Assembly: GCA_902774915.1 (NCBI GenBank)
Contig: CACYKH010000013.1
Span: forward strand, 1 to 64,000
Direction: 5' to 3'
Source of the DNA: an uncultured Lachnospiraceae bacterium
Lineage (GTDB): Bacteria > Bacillota > Clostridia > Lachnospirales > Lachnospiraceae
DNA: 64,000 nucleotides
Position 1 is the first letter of the stretch; each line of letters begins with the position of its first letter. The notes under the pieces were generated by a model. It did no database searches. It was not told the origin of the DNA and saw nothing but the letters and a program-made list of their open reading frames with translations. The position numbers and the translations under genes were made by a program. Below, one piece after another: positions 35,280 to 44,325 of the stretch.

Positions 35280-35969
35280 ATGATAAAGCTTCTTATTGTC
35301 GAAGATGAAAAACCAATCTCCGACCTTATGGTAATGAATCTTACAAGAGCCGGTTACAAATGTACCGCTCTTTACAACGGACGGGATGCCGCAGATCTAT
35401 TAGAAGAAAATCAAAGCTTTGATTTAATACTTCTAGATATAATGCTTCCAGAAGTAAATGGATATGAGCTGATGGAATTTATTAGACCTATGGGAATCCC
35501 TGTCATCTTTATCACGGCTATGGCATCACTGGATAACCGTATCAAGGGACTGACTTCAGGAGCAGAAGACTATATAGTAAAACCTTTTGAGATAGTTGAG
35601 CTTCTGGCCCGTATCAACATCGTTCTCAGACGTTACAATAAAACAGATTCAGTTCTCAGATTCAAAAACTTTAAAATAGATATCGATAACAAGATCGTTT
35701 TACGTTCTGATTCGGAAAATGCGTCCGATGACGATTCTTTTGAAGAGATAAAGCTTACACCTAAGGAATTAGAACTCTTCGTACTTTTTGTGAGAAACGT
35801 CAATATGACTCTTTTCAAAGATAAGATATTTGAGACCATCTGGGAAACTGAATGGCAGCCAGAATCCAGAACTGTAGATCTTCACGTTCAAAGACTTCGT
35901 AAAAAGCTGGGACTTAAGGATAACCTTGTTACTGTATATAGTACTGGTTATCGTTTATCTGATAAATAA
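35280..35969 (+). CDS. OmpR-family response regulator
   Basis: 229 residues from the ATG at 35280 (GAGGGTAAT upstream); a longer reading back to 35235 has no ribosome binding site. A receiver domain (MIKLLIVEDEK, phospho-acceptor Asp53 in LILLDIMLPEVNG, Lys in VKPFE) is joined to a winged-helix DNA-binding domain (LTPKELELFVLFVRN, SRTVDLHVQRLRKKLG, YSTGYRL). It is followed by its kinase and is divergent from the ABC export operon, which it probably activates through the 11-bp repeats at 35136-35157. Confidence 0.95.
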   Translation: MIKLLIVEDEKPISDLMVMNLTRAGYKCTALYNGRDAADLLEENQSFDLILLDIMLPEVNGYELMEFIRPMGIPVIFITAMASLDNRIKGLTSGAEDYIVKPFEIVELLARINIVLRRYNKTDSVLRFKNFKIDIDNKIVLRSDSENASDDDSFEEIKLTPKELELFVLFVRNVNMTLFKDKIFETIWETEWQPESRTVDLHVQRLRKKLGLKDNLVTVYSTGYRLSDK

Positions 35970-35989
35970 AAATTAGTAGGAATCATCTT

Positions 35990-37444
35990 ATGAAATTCAG
36001 GTATAAGGTATTACTTATTAATATTATTCTTATATCTTTAGCCCTGTCTATTTCAGGGTTTCTTATGATGTCCAGACAGAACAGGATAATGATGGATGCG
36101 CAGATAAAAAATGCTGTAACCGAAAATAATCTTGTTCAATCAGTAATGGAATACTCCTTGCTTGATACGATCAACAATAAACCTTTATATGTAAAAGCCA
36201 CAATCCCAGATACTTCTCTTCAGGTATCTGCAGGAATTCTTAACGATACAACAGATCTTTATGTTAAATATGATGACGAGCTTCTCTTCTCCACAAAAGA
36301 AGACATTCCTCTTCCTGATAATCTTGGAAGCAGCGACTCATCTTCTTATCAGAAAAAATATCTCTTTACCAACGAAAATGGTAAGGATTATATCTATGTA
36401 GTTTCAACCAGTAATATTGATTCCCACATCATGAATATCATAACCAAGCGTGATATCACGGATTCAAAACAGATGATGAATAAATCCATCAGAGATTTCA
36501 GAACCTTCATCATAGTTATGCTATGTCTGTCGGGACTCTTTGTATTCCTCATAAGTAAACTACTAACAAGACCTCTTGAAAAACTAAATGCCGTTACTGA
36601 TAAATTTTCAGAAGGAAATTTTGACAGCCGAAGTGACATCCATTCTGAAGACGAAATCGGTCTTCTTTCTGATAAGTTTAATCATATGGCGGATTCAGTT
36701 GAAGGACACATTGATGAACTGAATGACATGATTCATAGAAGAGACCAGTTCGTTGCTGATTTTACCCACGAAATAAAAACACCAATGACAACTATCATCG
36801 GATATGCAGATACAATCAGATCCGTGGACCTTCCAAGAGAGGACGAAGTAAAAGCAGCGAATTACATATTCTCTGAAGGAAGACGTTTGGAGCAAATGTC
36901 ATCTCACCTCTTCGACCTTATTTATCTTAAGGATGGTGAAATACCGAAACAGCCTGTTAGTACACAGGGCCTTGGAGAAGCAGTTGTTGAAACTGTACTT
37001 CCAGCAATAGAAAAGGTAGGAATTAAACTTACGTACGATTTTGAAAATGCGACAATAAATGGAGACAGTCCTCTTCTAAAGACTGCATTTATTAATCTAC
37101 TGGATAATGCACGAAAAGCATCTGAGGAAAAGTCCGAAATTGTATTTACAGGAAAAGTCATTCCTTCAGAATCAAAAAAAGAATCTTCCAATAAATATGA
37201 ATTTGTTGTTGAGGATCATGGAATTGGAATCAGCGAAGAAGATATAGATAAGATATGCGACGAGTTCTATATGGTGGATAAATCCCGCTCACGTAAAGAA
37301 GGTGGAGCAGGACTTGGTATGTCCCTTGTTTCCGCTATACTAAAGGAACACGGAGCAGACCTGAAGATAGAAAGCAAACTGGGCGAGGGAACAAAGATGA
37401 TCGTAACCCTCGACTGTTCAGAATATGAGGAAGAAGAAGATTGA
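35990..37444 (+). CDS. Membrane sensor histidine kinase
   Basis: 484 residues. One helix at about 8-28, an external sensor region to about 170, a second helix at about 173-192, HAMP (LTRPLEKLNAVTDKF), HisKA with His260 in ADFTHEIKTPMTT, and HATPase_c with LLDNARKASEE, DHGIGIS and GGAGLGMSL. The arrangement is the common BaeS-like form. It is 20 bp after the regulator gene and overlaps the next gene by four bases, so the three form one unit. The signal may be the compound or envelope damage handled by the ABC system. Confidence 0.93.
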   Translation: MKFRYKVLLINIILISLALSISGFLMMSRQNRIMMDAQIKNAVTENNLVQSVMEYSLLDTINNKPLYVKATIPDTSLQVSAGILNDTTDLYVKYDDELLFSTKEDIPLPDNLGSSDSSSYQKKYLFTNENGKDYIYVVSTSNIDSHIMNIITKRDITDSKQMMNKSIRDFRTFIIVMLCLSGLFVFLISKLLTRPLEKLNAVTDKFSEGNFDSRSDIHSEDEIGLLSDKFNHMADSVEGHIDELNDMIHRRDQFVADFTHEIKTPMTTIIGYADTIRSVDLPREDEVKAANYIFSEGRRLEQMSSHLFDLIYLKDGEIPKQPVSTQGLGEAVVETVLPAIEKVGIKLTYDFENATINGDSPLLKTAFINLLDNARKASEEKSEIVFTGKVIPSESKKESSNKYEFVVEDHGIGISEEDIDKICDEFYMVDKSRSRKEGGAGLGMSLVSAILKEHGADLKIESKLGEGTKMIVTLDCSEYEEEED

Positions 37445-38340
37445 AAAAGCTAAGTATTAAAAACTACATACTAATAACCTTAGCAATTCTTATAACGGGA
37501 GCTGCCATCTGGCTTCCTGGCTTTATGATGCATAAAGACAGTGATTCTTTTTATGGGAAAGTAGGAGATGTTCCTTCGGAATATTATTCCGGACCATCCG
37601 AATCTATTATTAAGAATGCATCTAAACAGCTGACTGAAGAGCAATGCAATCAATTAATTACTGGAGTTTGGGAAAGCGAGGTCACGCCGGTTTCAGAAGA
37701 AGATTGTAAGTATACCGGCTTCGGAATGAAAACTCTTGTGGTCAGTCATATCAATGATCTTTATGCAAAAGGACTCTACCCACGTAACCTTTCATCGGAT
37801 ACAGACAATTGGTATTCCTGGGAAGCAAAACCATACAGAGCTCTGGATTCAACCTTTAAAACTTATGCTGCATTTTTCTGGGAAATCAACTTCACTAAAT
37901 TCGATGGCTCAGAAACTCACAGATTCATTGTTTCAGAATACGGCGACATCCTTTATGCTGAAGCAAATACAAAAGAAAGCCTTGGCAAATTCACGCCAAA
38001 GCTTTCTAACGGTTCATATTTATTAGATTATTTTGGACACGCTGATGTGTTTTATACCACATATTCTATAACGTCCAACGATGATAATATTATCACTTCC
38101 GTTACCGTTGATGATGTAGCAAAAGCATTTAAAACCGACGAAGTTTCCTCTGCTGCTAAGAATAATATTCAGAAACAAATAGATTCTTCTTCAAGTTTTA
38201 TACCAGACTTCACTACATTTAAACCAGATGAATCCCTATGGCTTAAGCAGACTGGAGGAACATCCATTAATTATTCCATTTCCTCCTGTACTACTTACAA
38301 TAATTATAAACTGATACTGCTTCCTGAGAAAACTCAGTAG
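37441..38340 (+). CDS. Exported or membrane-anchored protein of unknown function
   Basis: 299 residues starting at TTG, overlapping the kinase stop by four bases (TTGA), with GAGGAAGAAG as ribosome binding site. An N-terminal helix at about 10-30 (ILITLAILITGAAIWLPG) has no lipobox Cys and probably stays as an anchor. The rest is extracytoplasmic, with aromatic-rich segments (DNWYSWEAKPYRALDSTFKTY, split by a short acidic stretch). No family recognised. Translational coupling to a two-component system suggests an accessory sensor or a target of the same pathway. It ends six bases from the convergent proS stop codon. Confidence 0.65.
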   Translation: MKKLSIKNYILITLAILITGAAIWLPGFMMHKDSDSFYGKVGDVPSEYYSGPSESIIKNASKQLTEEQCNQLITGVWESEVTPVSEEDCKYTGFGMKTLVVSHINDLYAKGLYPRNLSSDTDNWYSWEAKPYRALDSTFKTYAAFFWEINFTKFDGSETHRFIVSEYGDILYAEANTKESLGKFTPKLSNGSYLLDYFGHADVFYTTYSITSNDDNIITSVTVDDVAKAFKTDEVSSAAKNNIQKQIDSSSSFIPDFTTFKPDESLWLKQTGGTSINYSISSCTTYNNYKLILLPEKTQ

Positions 38341-38346
38341 CTCTTC

Positions 38347-39777
38347 TTAATATGCTCTTCCGAAGTAAACCATCTTCTTAGCTGGCTTGCCACAGCATAC
38401 ACACACATCAGAAATCTCTTCCTGCTCAAATGGCATACATCTTGTTGTTGCACCAGTCTCAGCCTTAATGTTTTCTTCGCATTCTGTCTCGCCGCACCAC
38501 ATAGCCTTGATGAATCCAGGCTTGTTGTTAACGATATCTACAAACTCATCCCAGTTCTTTGCTGTGTATGTATGAGAATCTCTGTGTGCTCTGGCTGTTT
38601 CAAGCATATCCTTCTGGATAGTTTCTAGTAACTCAGCAACCTTTGCTTCAAGCTCATCCATAGATACTGTGATCTTCTCGCTTGTATCACGTCTTACAAC
38701 AACACACTGATTATTCTCTATATCACGAGGACCAACCTCGACTCTAAGAGGAATACCTCTCATCTCACACTCAGCAAACTTAAATCCAGGAGACTTATCT
38801 GTTGCATCTACCTTAACTCTTGCTACAGCACTAAGCTTTTCTCTGAGCTCTTCTGCTTTTTCAAGTACGCCTTCCTTCTTCTGCTGAATAGGAACGATCA
38901 TTACCTGTGTAGGAGCAACTCTTGGTGGAAGCTTAAGTCCATTATCATCACCGTGAACCATTATGATGGCACCAATAAGTCTTGTTGTTACTCCCCAGGA
39001 TGTCTGATGAACATTCTTTAAAGTATTATCCTTATCTGTGAACTGAACACCAAAAGCCTTGGCAAATCCATCACCAAAGTTATGGCTTGTTCCTGACTGA
39101 AGAGCTTTTCCGTCATGCATAAGTGCTTCGATAGTATATGTAGCTACTGCACCTGCGAACTTTTCTTTCTCTGTCTTCTGTCCCTTTACTACAGGAATAG
39201 CAAGAACCTGCTCACAGAAATCAGCATAAACATTTAACATCTGAATAGTTCTTTCCTGAGCTTCCTCAGCTGTTGCATGTGCTGTATGTCCTTCCTGCCA
39301 CAGGAACTCTCTTGAACGAAGGAAAGGTCTTGTTTCCTTTTCCCAACGAACTACAGAGCACCACTGATTGTATACCTTTGGAAGATCTCTATATGATGTA
39401 ATATCCTTCTGATAGAAATCACAGAAAAGTGTCTCTGATGTAGGTCTTACGCAAAGCTTTTCCTGAAGCTCATTAAGTCCACCATGTGTTACCCAGGCAA
39501 CCTCTGGTGCAAATCCTTCAACGTGATCCTTCTCCTTCTGAAGAAGACCTTCTGGAATAAGAAGTGGAAGGTAAACATTCTCAACTCCTGTTTCCTTGAA
39601 GCGTGCATCCAGCTGACTCTGGATAAGTTCCCAAATTGCATAGCCTGCTGGCTTAAGAACCATGAATCCCTTTACGCTTGTATAACCTGTAAGATCAGCC
39701 TTTACAACTACGTCTGTATACCATTGGGCAAAATCTTCCTCCATGGAAGTAATTGCCTCTACCTTTTTATCTGCCAT
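38347..39777 (-). CDS. proS: Prolyl-tRNA synthetase, archaeal/eukaryotic type
   Basis: 476 residues, the short ProRS type without the bacterial editing insertion. Class II motifs are visible: [28 protein letters not shown] with the motif 2 loop [22 protein letters not shown], and motif 3 in [15 protein letters not shown]. An anticodon-binding domain follows ([22 protein letters not shown]), then a zinc-binding-like Cys-rich C-terminus ([30 protein letters not shown]) ending in Tyr as in this class. It charges tRNA-Pro. Upstream space is only 41 bp with no T-box leader. Confidence 0.96.
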   Translation of the reverse strand: MADKKVEAITSMEEDFAQWYTDVVVKADLTGYTSVKGFMVLKPAGYAIWELIQSQLDARFKETGVENVYLPLLIPEGLLQKEKDHVEGFAPEVAWVTHGGLNELQEKLCVRPTSETLFCDFYQKDITSYRDLPKVYNQWCSVVRWEKETRPFLRSREFLWQEGHTAHATAEEAQERTIQMLNVYADFCEQVLAIPVVKGQKTEKEKFAGAVATYTIEALMHDGKALQSGTSHNFGDGFAKAFGVQFTDKDNTLKNVHQTSWGVTTRLIGAIIMVHGDDNGLKLPPRVAPTQVMIVPIQQKKEGVLEKAEELREKLSAVARVKVDATDKSPGFKFAECEMRGIPLRVEVGPRDIENNQCVVVRRDTSEKITVSMDELEAKVAELLETIQKDMLETARAHRDSHTYTAKNWDEFVDIVNNKPGFIKAMWCGETECEENIKAETGATTRCMPFEQEEISDVCVCCGKPAKKMVYFGRAY

Positions 39778-39818
39778 TATTTTTTCCTCTTTTCTATTTA
39801 GATCAGAACACTGGAAAT

Positions 39819-40553
39819 TTACCAGTCCATCTGGTCCATTATTTCAAAAGCTTTTCCTTCCGGTTCTCTATGAAGAAAAACCTCTTCACCAGTAACCGGA
39901 TGGTTGAATACCATTTTTGTAGAATATAATCCTATTTCTTTTTGTTCTTTAGTCTTCTTCCCACCCTTTGCGGGACTTGGACCACCTTTCGCTCCCTTTG
40001 AGCCCGGATTATATTTATTATCGCCCCAGATTGGAGTGCCATTTGCAGCCATCTGACATCTTATCTGATGATGTCTTCCTGTCTTAAGCTCCACAAGAAG
40101 ATAAGAGATTGGACCTTCGTCCGTATCCAGCTCATCTAAAACCTCATAATGAAGCTCAGCATACTTGGCCCCCTTTGTACCCTTTGTTACAACCTGAGTG
40201 ATGTTCTTCTTTTTATCATGCAGTAGGTAATCGCTGAGATCTCCCTCAGCATCCTCCATATAGCCTTGAACAACAACCTGATAGAACTTCTGAATTTCTC
40301 TATCCTGTACCATATCGGAAAGCTTTGCAGCTGTTGACTCGTCCTTTGCAAAAAGGATAATGCCAGCAACCGGTCGGTCCAGCCTGTTGATCACAGCAAC
40401 ATATGGTTCCTCATCCGATTCAGATTTTTCATACAGATATTCTTTAACCATGGTGATCATATCAACACCATAAGTCTTATCCGCCTGACTCGGTACACCA
40501 TAAGGCTTAATGCAAGCAATTATGTAATTGTCTTCATATACTATATCTATCAT
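39819..40553 (-). CDS. RluA-family pseudouridine synthase
   Basis: 244 residues. The catalytic loop reads [11 protein letters not shown], keeping the essential Asp but with Asn where the common HRLDR has His. Other RluA hallmarks are YQVVVQG and [16 protein letters not shown], followed by GDNKYNPGS and a Gly/Lys-rich insertion ([18 protein letters not shown]). There is no N-terminal S4 domain. Target RNA (rRNA or tRNA) cannot be told. The start codon overlaps the aminotransferase stop (TAATG), so the two are co-translated. Confidence 0.85.
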   Translation of the reverse strand: MIDIVYEDNYIIACIKPYGVPSQADKTYGVDMITMVKEYLYEKSESDEEPYVAVINRLDRPVAGIILFAKDESTAAKLSDMVQDREIQKFYQVVVQGYMEDAEGDLSDYLLHDKKKNITQVVTKGTKGAKYAELHYEVLDELDTDEGPISYLLVELKTGRHHQIRCQMAANGTPIWGDNKYNPGSKGAKGGPSPAKGGKKTKEQKEIGLYSTKMVFNHPVTGEEVFLHREPEGKAFEIMDQMDW

Positions 40554-41842
40554 TAGTCCATTTCACTATATAATTTTTGGGCTGAAACAAGGCGAACGCA
40601 GATAGTAAAGAGTTCTGCTGCCAGCTTCAGATCTTCAATCTTTGGATAAGTTGGAGCAATACGGATGTTACTGTCATGAGGATCCTTTCCATATGGCCAT
40701 GTAGCACCAGCGTTTGTCATTACAACTCCAGCCTTCTTTGCTTTATCAACAATCTCCTTAGCACATCCATCAAGAGCATCGAAGCTGATGAAATAGCCTC
40801 CGTTTGGATTTGTCCATTCACCAATTCCAAGACCGCCAAGTCTGTTCTCTAATGTGCTTATAACAACCTCAAACTTTGGTCTGATTATAGCTGCATGCTT
40901 CTTCATATGCTCTGTCATACCATGAATGTCGCCGAAGAATCTAACATGTCTAAGCTGATTAACCTTATCATGACCGATAGTCTGATGTGTCATCTGCTTC
41001 AGGATATCTTCCATGTTGTTAGGTGATGTTGCAAGCGCTGCTATACCACTACCTGGGAAAGATATCTTTGATGTTGAAGCAAACTTATATACTATGTCAG
41101 GATTACCAACCTTCTTGCACTCAGCAAGAATCTCAACAAGGTAATCTTCTCTATCTTCATATAAATGATGAATGCCGTATGCATTATCCCAGAAAATACG
41201 GAAATCATTTGCAGCTGGTCTAAGTCTTGCAAATCTTCTAACTGTATCATCTGAGTATGAATAACCCTGTGGGTTTGAATACTTTGGAACGCACCAAATA
41301 CCCTTAATGCTCTCATCTTCTGAAACAAGCTTTTCAATCATATCCATATCTGGACCTTCTGGACTCATAGGGACTGGTATCATCTCTATTCCGAAGTATT
41401 CAGTAATACCAAAATGTCTATCATAACCTGGGACAGGACACAAGAACTTAACCTTGTCCAGCTTACACCATGGAGTGTTTCCCATTATTCCATGAGTATA
41501 TGCTCTGGCGATGGTATCGTACATAACATTAAGTGAAGAATTTCCAAAGATAATAATATTATCCGGATTATTCTCCATCATATCTCCAATAAGAACCTTT
41601 GCTTCCTCTATACCAGTAAGAACTCCGTAATTACGACAGTCGGTTCCATCTGCACATGAAAGATCAGCCTCAGAATTAAGGGCATCCATCATTCCCATGG
41701 AAATATCTAACTGCTCTCTACAAGGCTTACCTCTACTCATATCAAGATGGAGATCCATGTCCTGATATTTCTTGTATTCTTTCTTTACTGCTTTAATCTC
41801 AACAGCAAGTTCATCCTTTGTCATTTCAGAATAAGGCTTCAT
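40553..41842 (-). CDS. Fold-type I aminotransferase, PF12897/aspartate aminotransferase type
   Basis: About 429 residues from the ATG at 41842 with AGGAGGAATAGT upstream. It has LHLDMSRGKPCREQLDISMGMM, a PLP phosphate-binding region (IIFGNSSLNVMYDTIA) and the Schiff-base lysine within FASTSKISFPGSGIAALAT (Lys in STSK). A C-terminal domain with SNIRIAPTYP carries the carboxylate-binding Arg. This matches the Ic-type aspartate aminotransferase family. It likely interconverts aspartate/glutamate with oxoacids. It sits in an operon with the RluA-like gene. Confidence 0.85.
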   Translation of the reverse strand: MKPYSEMTKDELAVEIKAVKKEYKKYQDMDLHLDMSRGKPCREQLDISMGMMDALNSEADLSCADGTDCRNYGVLTGIEEAKVLIGDMMENNPDNIIIFGNSSLNVMYDTIARAYTHGIMGNTPWCKLDKVKFLCPVPGYDRHFGITEYFGIEMIPVPMSPEGPDMDMIEKLVSEDESIKGIWCVPKYSNPQGYSYSDDTVRRFARLRPAANDFRIFWDNAYGIHHLYEDREDYLVEILAECKKVGNPDIVYKFASTSKISFPGSGIAALATSPNNMEDILKQMTHQTIGHDKVNQLRHVRFFGDIHGMTEHMKKHAAIIRPKFEVVISTLENRLGGLGIGEWTNPNGGYFISFDALDGCAKEIVDKAKKAGVVMTNAGATWPYGKDPHDSNIRIAPTYPKIEDLKLAAELFTICVRLVSAQKLYSEMD

Positions 41843-41901
41843 ACTATTCCTCCTAACACTCTTAAAAATGTACACCTTTCAGCATTTTAGCACAAACCAC
41901 T

Positions 41902-41934
41902 CCAAAATAAAAGACGGTTCCTTTCGGAACCGCC
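41902..41934 (-). terminator. Terminator of the CAP-domain gene
   Basis: On the minus strand a nine-pair stem (GGCGGTTCC with GGAACCGTC, one G-U pair, GAAA tetraloop) is followed by TTTTATTTT. It lies 15 bases after the CAP gene stop and before the aminotransferase start. Confidence 0.85.
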
Positions 41935-41949
41935 TTCACAAAACTCTAA

Positions 41950-43098
41950 TTACTGACAAACACCATCAGCTCCAATCCAGTAACCCTGGATTCTTCTGTT
42001 TGTTACCATCCAACCACTGGCATCGAAGTAATACCATTTACCATTAATCTTCTGCCACTGATTCTGAGCATACCATCCGGAACTATCTCCGTACCACCAG
42101 CCCTTCAAACCTACGTGCCAGCTACCGGTATGTTTGTAAGACCACTTACCATTAGAGGATAACCAATAACCATCCCTCCACTCACTGGATGCCATGGCTC
42201 CACTACTATCGAAGTAGTACCAGTCTCCATCTATCTTCTTCCATCCTGTATACATGTATCCATCTGAACCAAATGCATACCATGTTCCACCTGATTTAAG
42301 CCAAGAGTTTGTCAGGTAAGAGCTACCAACCTGGAACCACCATCTTCCATTAGTCTGCTTCCATGTTCCAGAAACCGCTTTTGAAGACATTGATGAACCA
42401 CTGGATGAACCTGAACCGCTTGATGATGCATCTGAAGAATTACTCTTTATAGCAGAACCAAGCTTTCCTCGTGAAACAAGTCTGTTATATACGCTATTTG
42501 TTACACCTACTGTGAAAGTACGTGTTACATTATCTGTTCTCTTTGATGGAACTGTTGCTGAATAAGAACTAAATTCCTGTGTCCAGTAGAATCTGTAATA
42601 TCCATTGCAATAAACAACACCAACACCTACAGATTTATAATCAGCTTTAAGAATATTTGCTCTATGTCCTGATGAATTCATCCACTGAGTCATTACTTCA
42701 GTTGAGGATGTTTGACCGTATGCTACATTCTCTCCATAAGAACCTGTCTTATATGCCCAGGAATTAAATTTAGAACCATCAGGTCTTGTGTGAGCTTCTG
42801 TATTTCCAATTTCGGCATAATCATAAGCCTCACCAACCACAACTGATTCTGCTGCTCTTTGCATTGCAGCTTCGAGAAGTTCAACATCCATCTGAACCTC
42901 TCCAAGACCATTTGCTCTTCTTTGTTCGTTTATCTTATCTAGAACTTCATAAGCATATCCATACATAGCAGTAACTGTTGCTGTTACATACTTATCAGCC
43001 GCCTCAACTTTGTTCATCTTGTTAGCTGGAAGTACACCCACAACCATTACAACGACGAGGATAAGACTAATAATAGAACTAACTCTTCTCTTCATCAT
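41950..43098 (-). CDS. CAP-domain protein with C-terminal cell-wall-binding repeats
   Basis: 382 residues. A signal peptide (SIISLILVVVMVVGVLP) is followed by a CAP/SCP domain at about 45-195 (LDKINEQRRANGLGEVQMD, WMNSSGHRANILKADYKSVGVGV, FYWTQEFS). A Ser/Gly linker follows, with SNSSDASS. Then come five or so Trp/Tyr-rich repeats of the choline/glucan-binding kind (GSDGYMYTGWKKIDGDWYYF, KINGKWYYFDASGWM). It would be secreted and held on the wall by its repeats. The role of bacterial CAP domains is not settled. AGGAGGTAGTT precedes the ATG. Confidence 0.9.
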   Translation of the reverse strand: MMKRRVSSIISLILVVVMVVGVLPANKMNKVEAADKYVTATVTAMYGYAYEVLDKINEQRRANGLGEVQMDVELLEAAMQRAAESVVVGEAYDYAEIGNTEAHTRPDGSKFNSWAYKTGSYGENVAYGQTSSTEVMTQWMNSSGHRANILKADYKSVGVGVVYCNGYYRFYWTQEFSSYSATVPSKRTDNVTRTFTVGVTNSVYNRLVSRGKLGSAIKSNSSDASSSGSGSSSGSSMSSKAVSGTWKQTNGRWWFQVGSSYLTNSWLKSGGTWYAFGSDGYMYTGWKKIDGDWYYFDSSGAMASSEWRDGYWLSSNGKWSYKHTGSWHVGLKGWWYGDSSGWYAQNQWQKINGKWYYFDASGWMVTNRRIQGYWIGADGVCQ

Positions 43099-43163
43099 AA
43101 CTACCTCCTAATACTTAAAAATACCCACTTCCAATTATAACTTATTACCCTTTTTTTAGCCAT

Positions 43164-43193
43164 AAAAAAATGCAACAAATTGTTGCATTTTTC
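43164..43193. terminator. Bidirectional terminator after the antiporter gene
   Basis: A hairpin with arms AATGCAACAA and TTGTTGCATT, flanked by an A-run on the left and a T-run on the right, lies about 26 bases beyond the antiporter stop. On the minus strand the stem is followed by TTTTTTTATGG. Confidence 0.8.
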
Positions 43194-43218
43194 CAGATTA
43201 TGTAAGCCTTATTTTTTG

Positions 43219-44169
43219 TTATTTTTGTATTACTAAATATGCAAAATATGCAGCGTAAGATGCGACCATAATTATTCCACCTTTTCTGTCAAGTCTCTTA
43301 TGTTTTGCCACCAGTAAAAACAGAAGGATAGCTGTTCCAAGTGCAACAAAACCGTCTATAGTAAAGTCAGCACCTTCGGCTAGGTATGGGAGATCAATTA
43401 TTGTAGATGTTATTCCCAAAATAAATAATATGTTGAATAAATTACTTCCAACAATGTTTCCAATCGCAATGTCCACACTTCCTTTTCGTGCTGCAGTAAT
43501 AGAGGTCATCAGCTCCGGAAGAGAAGTACCAAATGCCACGATTGTAAGTCCTATTATCCTATTAGATACTCCGAGCATTTCTGCTATATGCGACGCGCCG
43601 TCAACCGCTATACGGCTTCCCAAAATAATAACAAACAAACCTCCCAGAACGAAGATCGGAATAAGCCATGGTCCGACCATTTTTATACCTTCACCCTCTC
43701 CTTCGCTATTTGTATTCTTTGAATACCAAAGAAGGTAAAGTATGTAGCTAACCAAAGCAACAAGAAATACAATTCCCGTAACTCTTGTCAGTTTTCCTCC
43801 AACCATTCCCCAGGCTACCATTGCTATTGTTGCTATGATCATAACCGGAATATCAACCTTTACAGTAGCTCTCTTTACTGGAAGCGCTTTTATTATAGAA
43901 GTAATACCAAGGATGAGAAGCACATTCATGATGTTGCTTCCTATTACATTACCAATGGATATTCCATTGTTTCCTGTTAGCGCAGCATTGATACTGACCG
44001 CCGCTTCAGGCGCACTTGTTCCAAGTGCTACTATTGTAAGACCAATAACCAGCTCGGGAACACCAAGCTTCTTTGCAATGGATGCTGCTCCATCCACAAA
44101 GAAATCCGCGCCCTTAATAAGGAAAATGAATCCTACTATTATTTTTAATAGATTTAGTGCAATAACCAA
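43219..44169 (-). CDS. Calcium/sodium antiporter (CaCA family, YrbG type)
   Basis: 316 residues with ten or so membrane helices and the two inverted alpha repeats of the CaCA family. The first repeat has LVIGLTIVALGTSAPEAAVS, the second IIGLTIVAFGTSLPELMTS. Each carries the conserved Glu/Thr/Ser ion-coordinating positions. An internal duplication is visible (GADFFVDGAASIAKKLGV and GSRIAVDGASHIAEMLGV). It exchanges Ca2+ for Na+ or H+ across the cytoplasmic membrane. The gene stands alone, divergent from tyrA. Confidence 0.93.
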   Translation of the reverse strand: MVIALNLLKIIVGFIFLIKGADFFVDGAASIAKKLGVPELVIGLTIVALGTSAPEAAVSINAALTGNNGISIGNVIGSNIMNVLLILGITSIIKALPVKRATVKVDIPVMIIATIAMVAWGMVGGKLTRVTGIVFLVALVSYILYLLWYSKNTNSEGEGEGIKMVGPWLIPIFVLGGLFVIILGSRIAVDGASHIAEMLGVSNRIIGLTIVAFGTSLPELMTSITAARKGSVDIAIGNIVGSNLFNILFILGITSTIIDLPYLAEGADFTIDGFVALGTAILLFLLVAKHKRLDRKGGIIMVASYAAYFAYLVIQK

Positions 44170-44251
44170 TTAAGTATCTCCTATATATGAAGAAAGATCT
44201 CTCTCCCTATTTAAATGATATCAGAACGTACTTTAACACAAATCTTCACTG

Positions 44252-44280
44252 TTGACAACAAATCCAACCAGTGTTATACT
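44252..44280 (+). promoter_or_regulatory. Near-consensus sigma-A promoter of tyrA
   Basis: -35 TTGACA (44252-44257), 17-bp spacer, -10 TATACT (44275-44280). The initial transcribed region contains a CGTTAACG palindrome at about 44287-44294, a possible repressor site. AAAGAGGACAATT then precedes the start codon. Confidence 0.8.
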
Positions 44281-44325
44281 TCGTTACGTTAACGCGCTAA
44301 AGTATCGGCGAGAAAGAGGACAATT

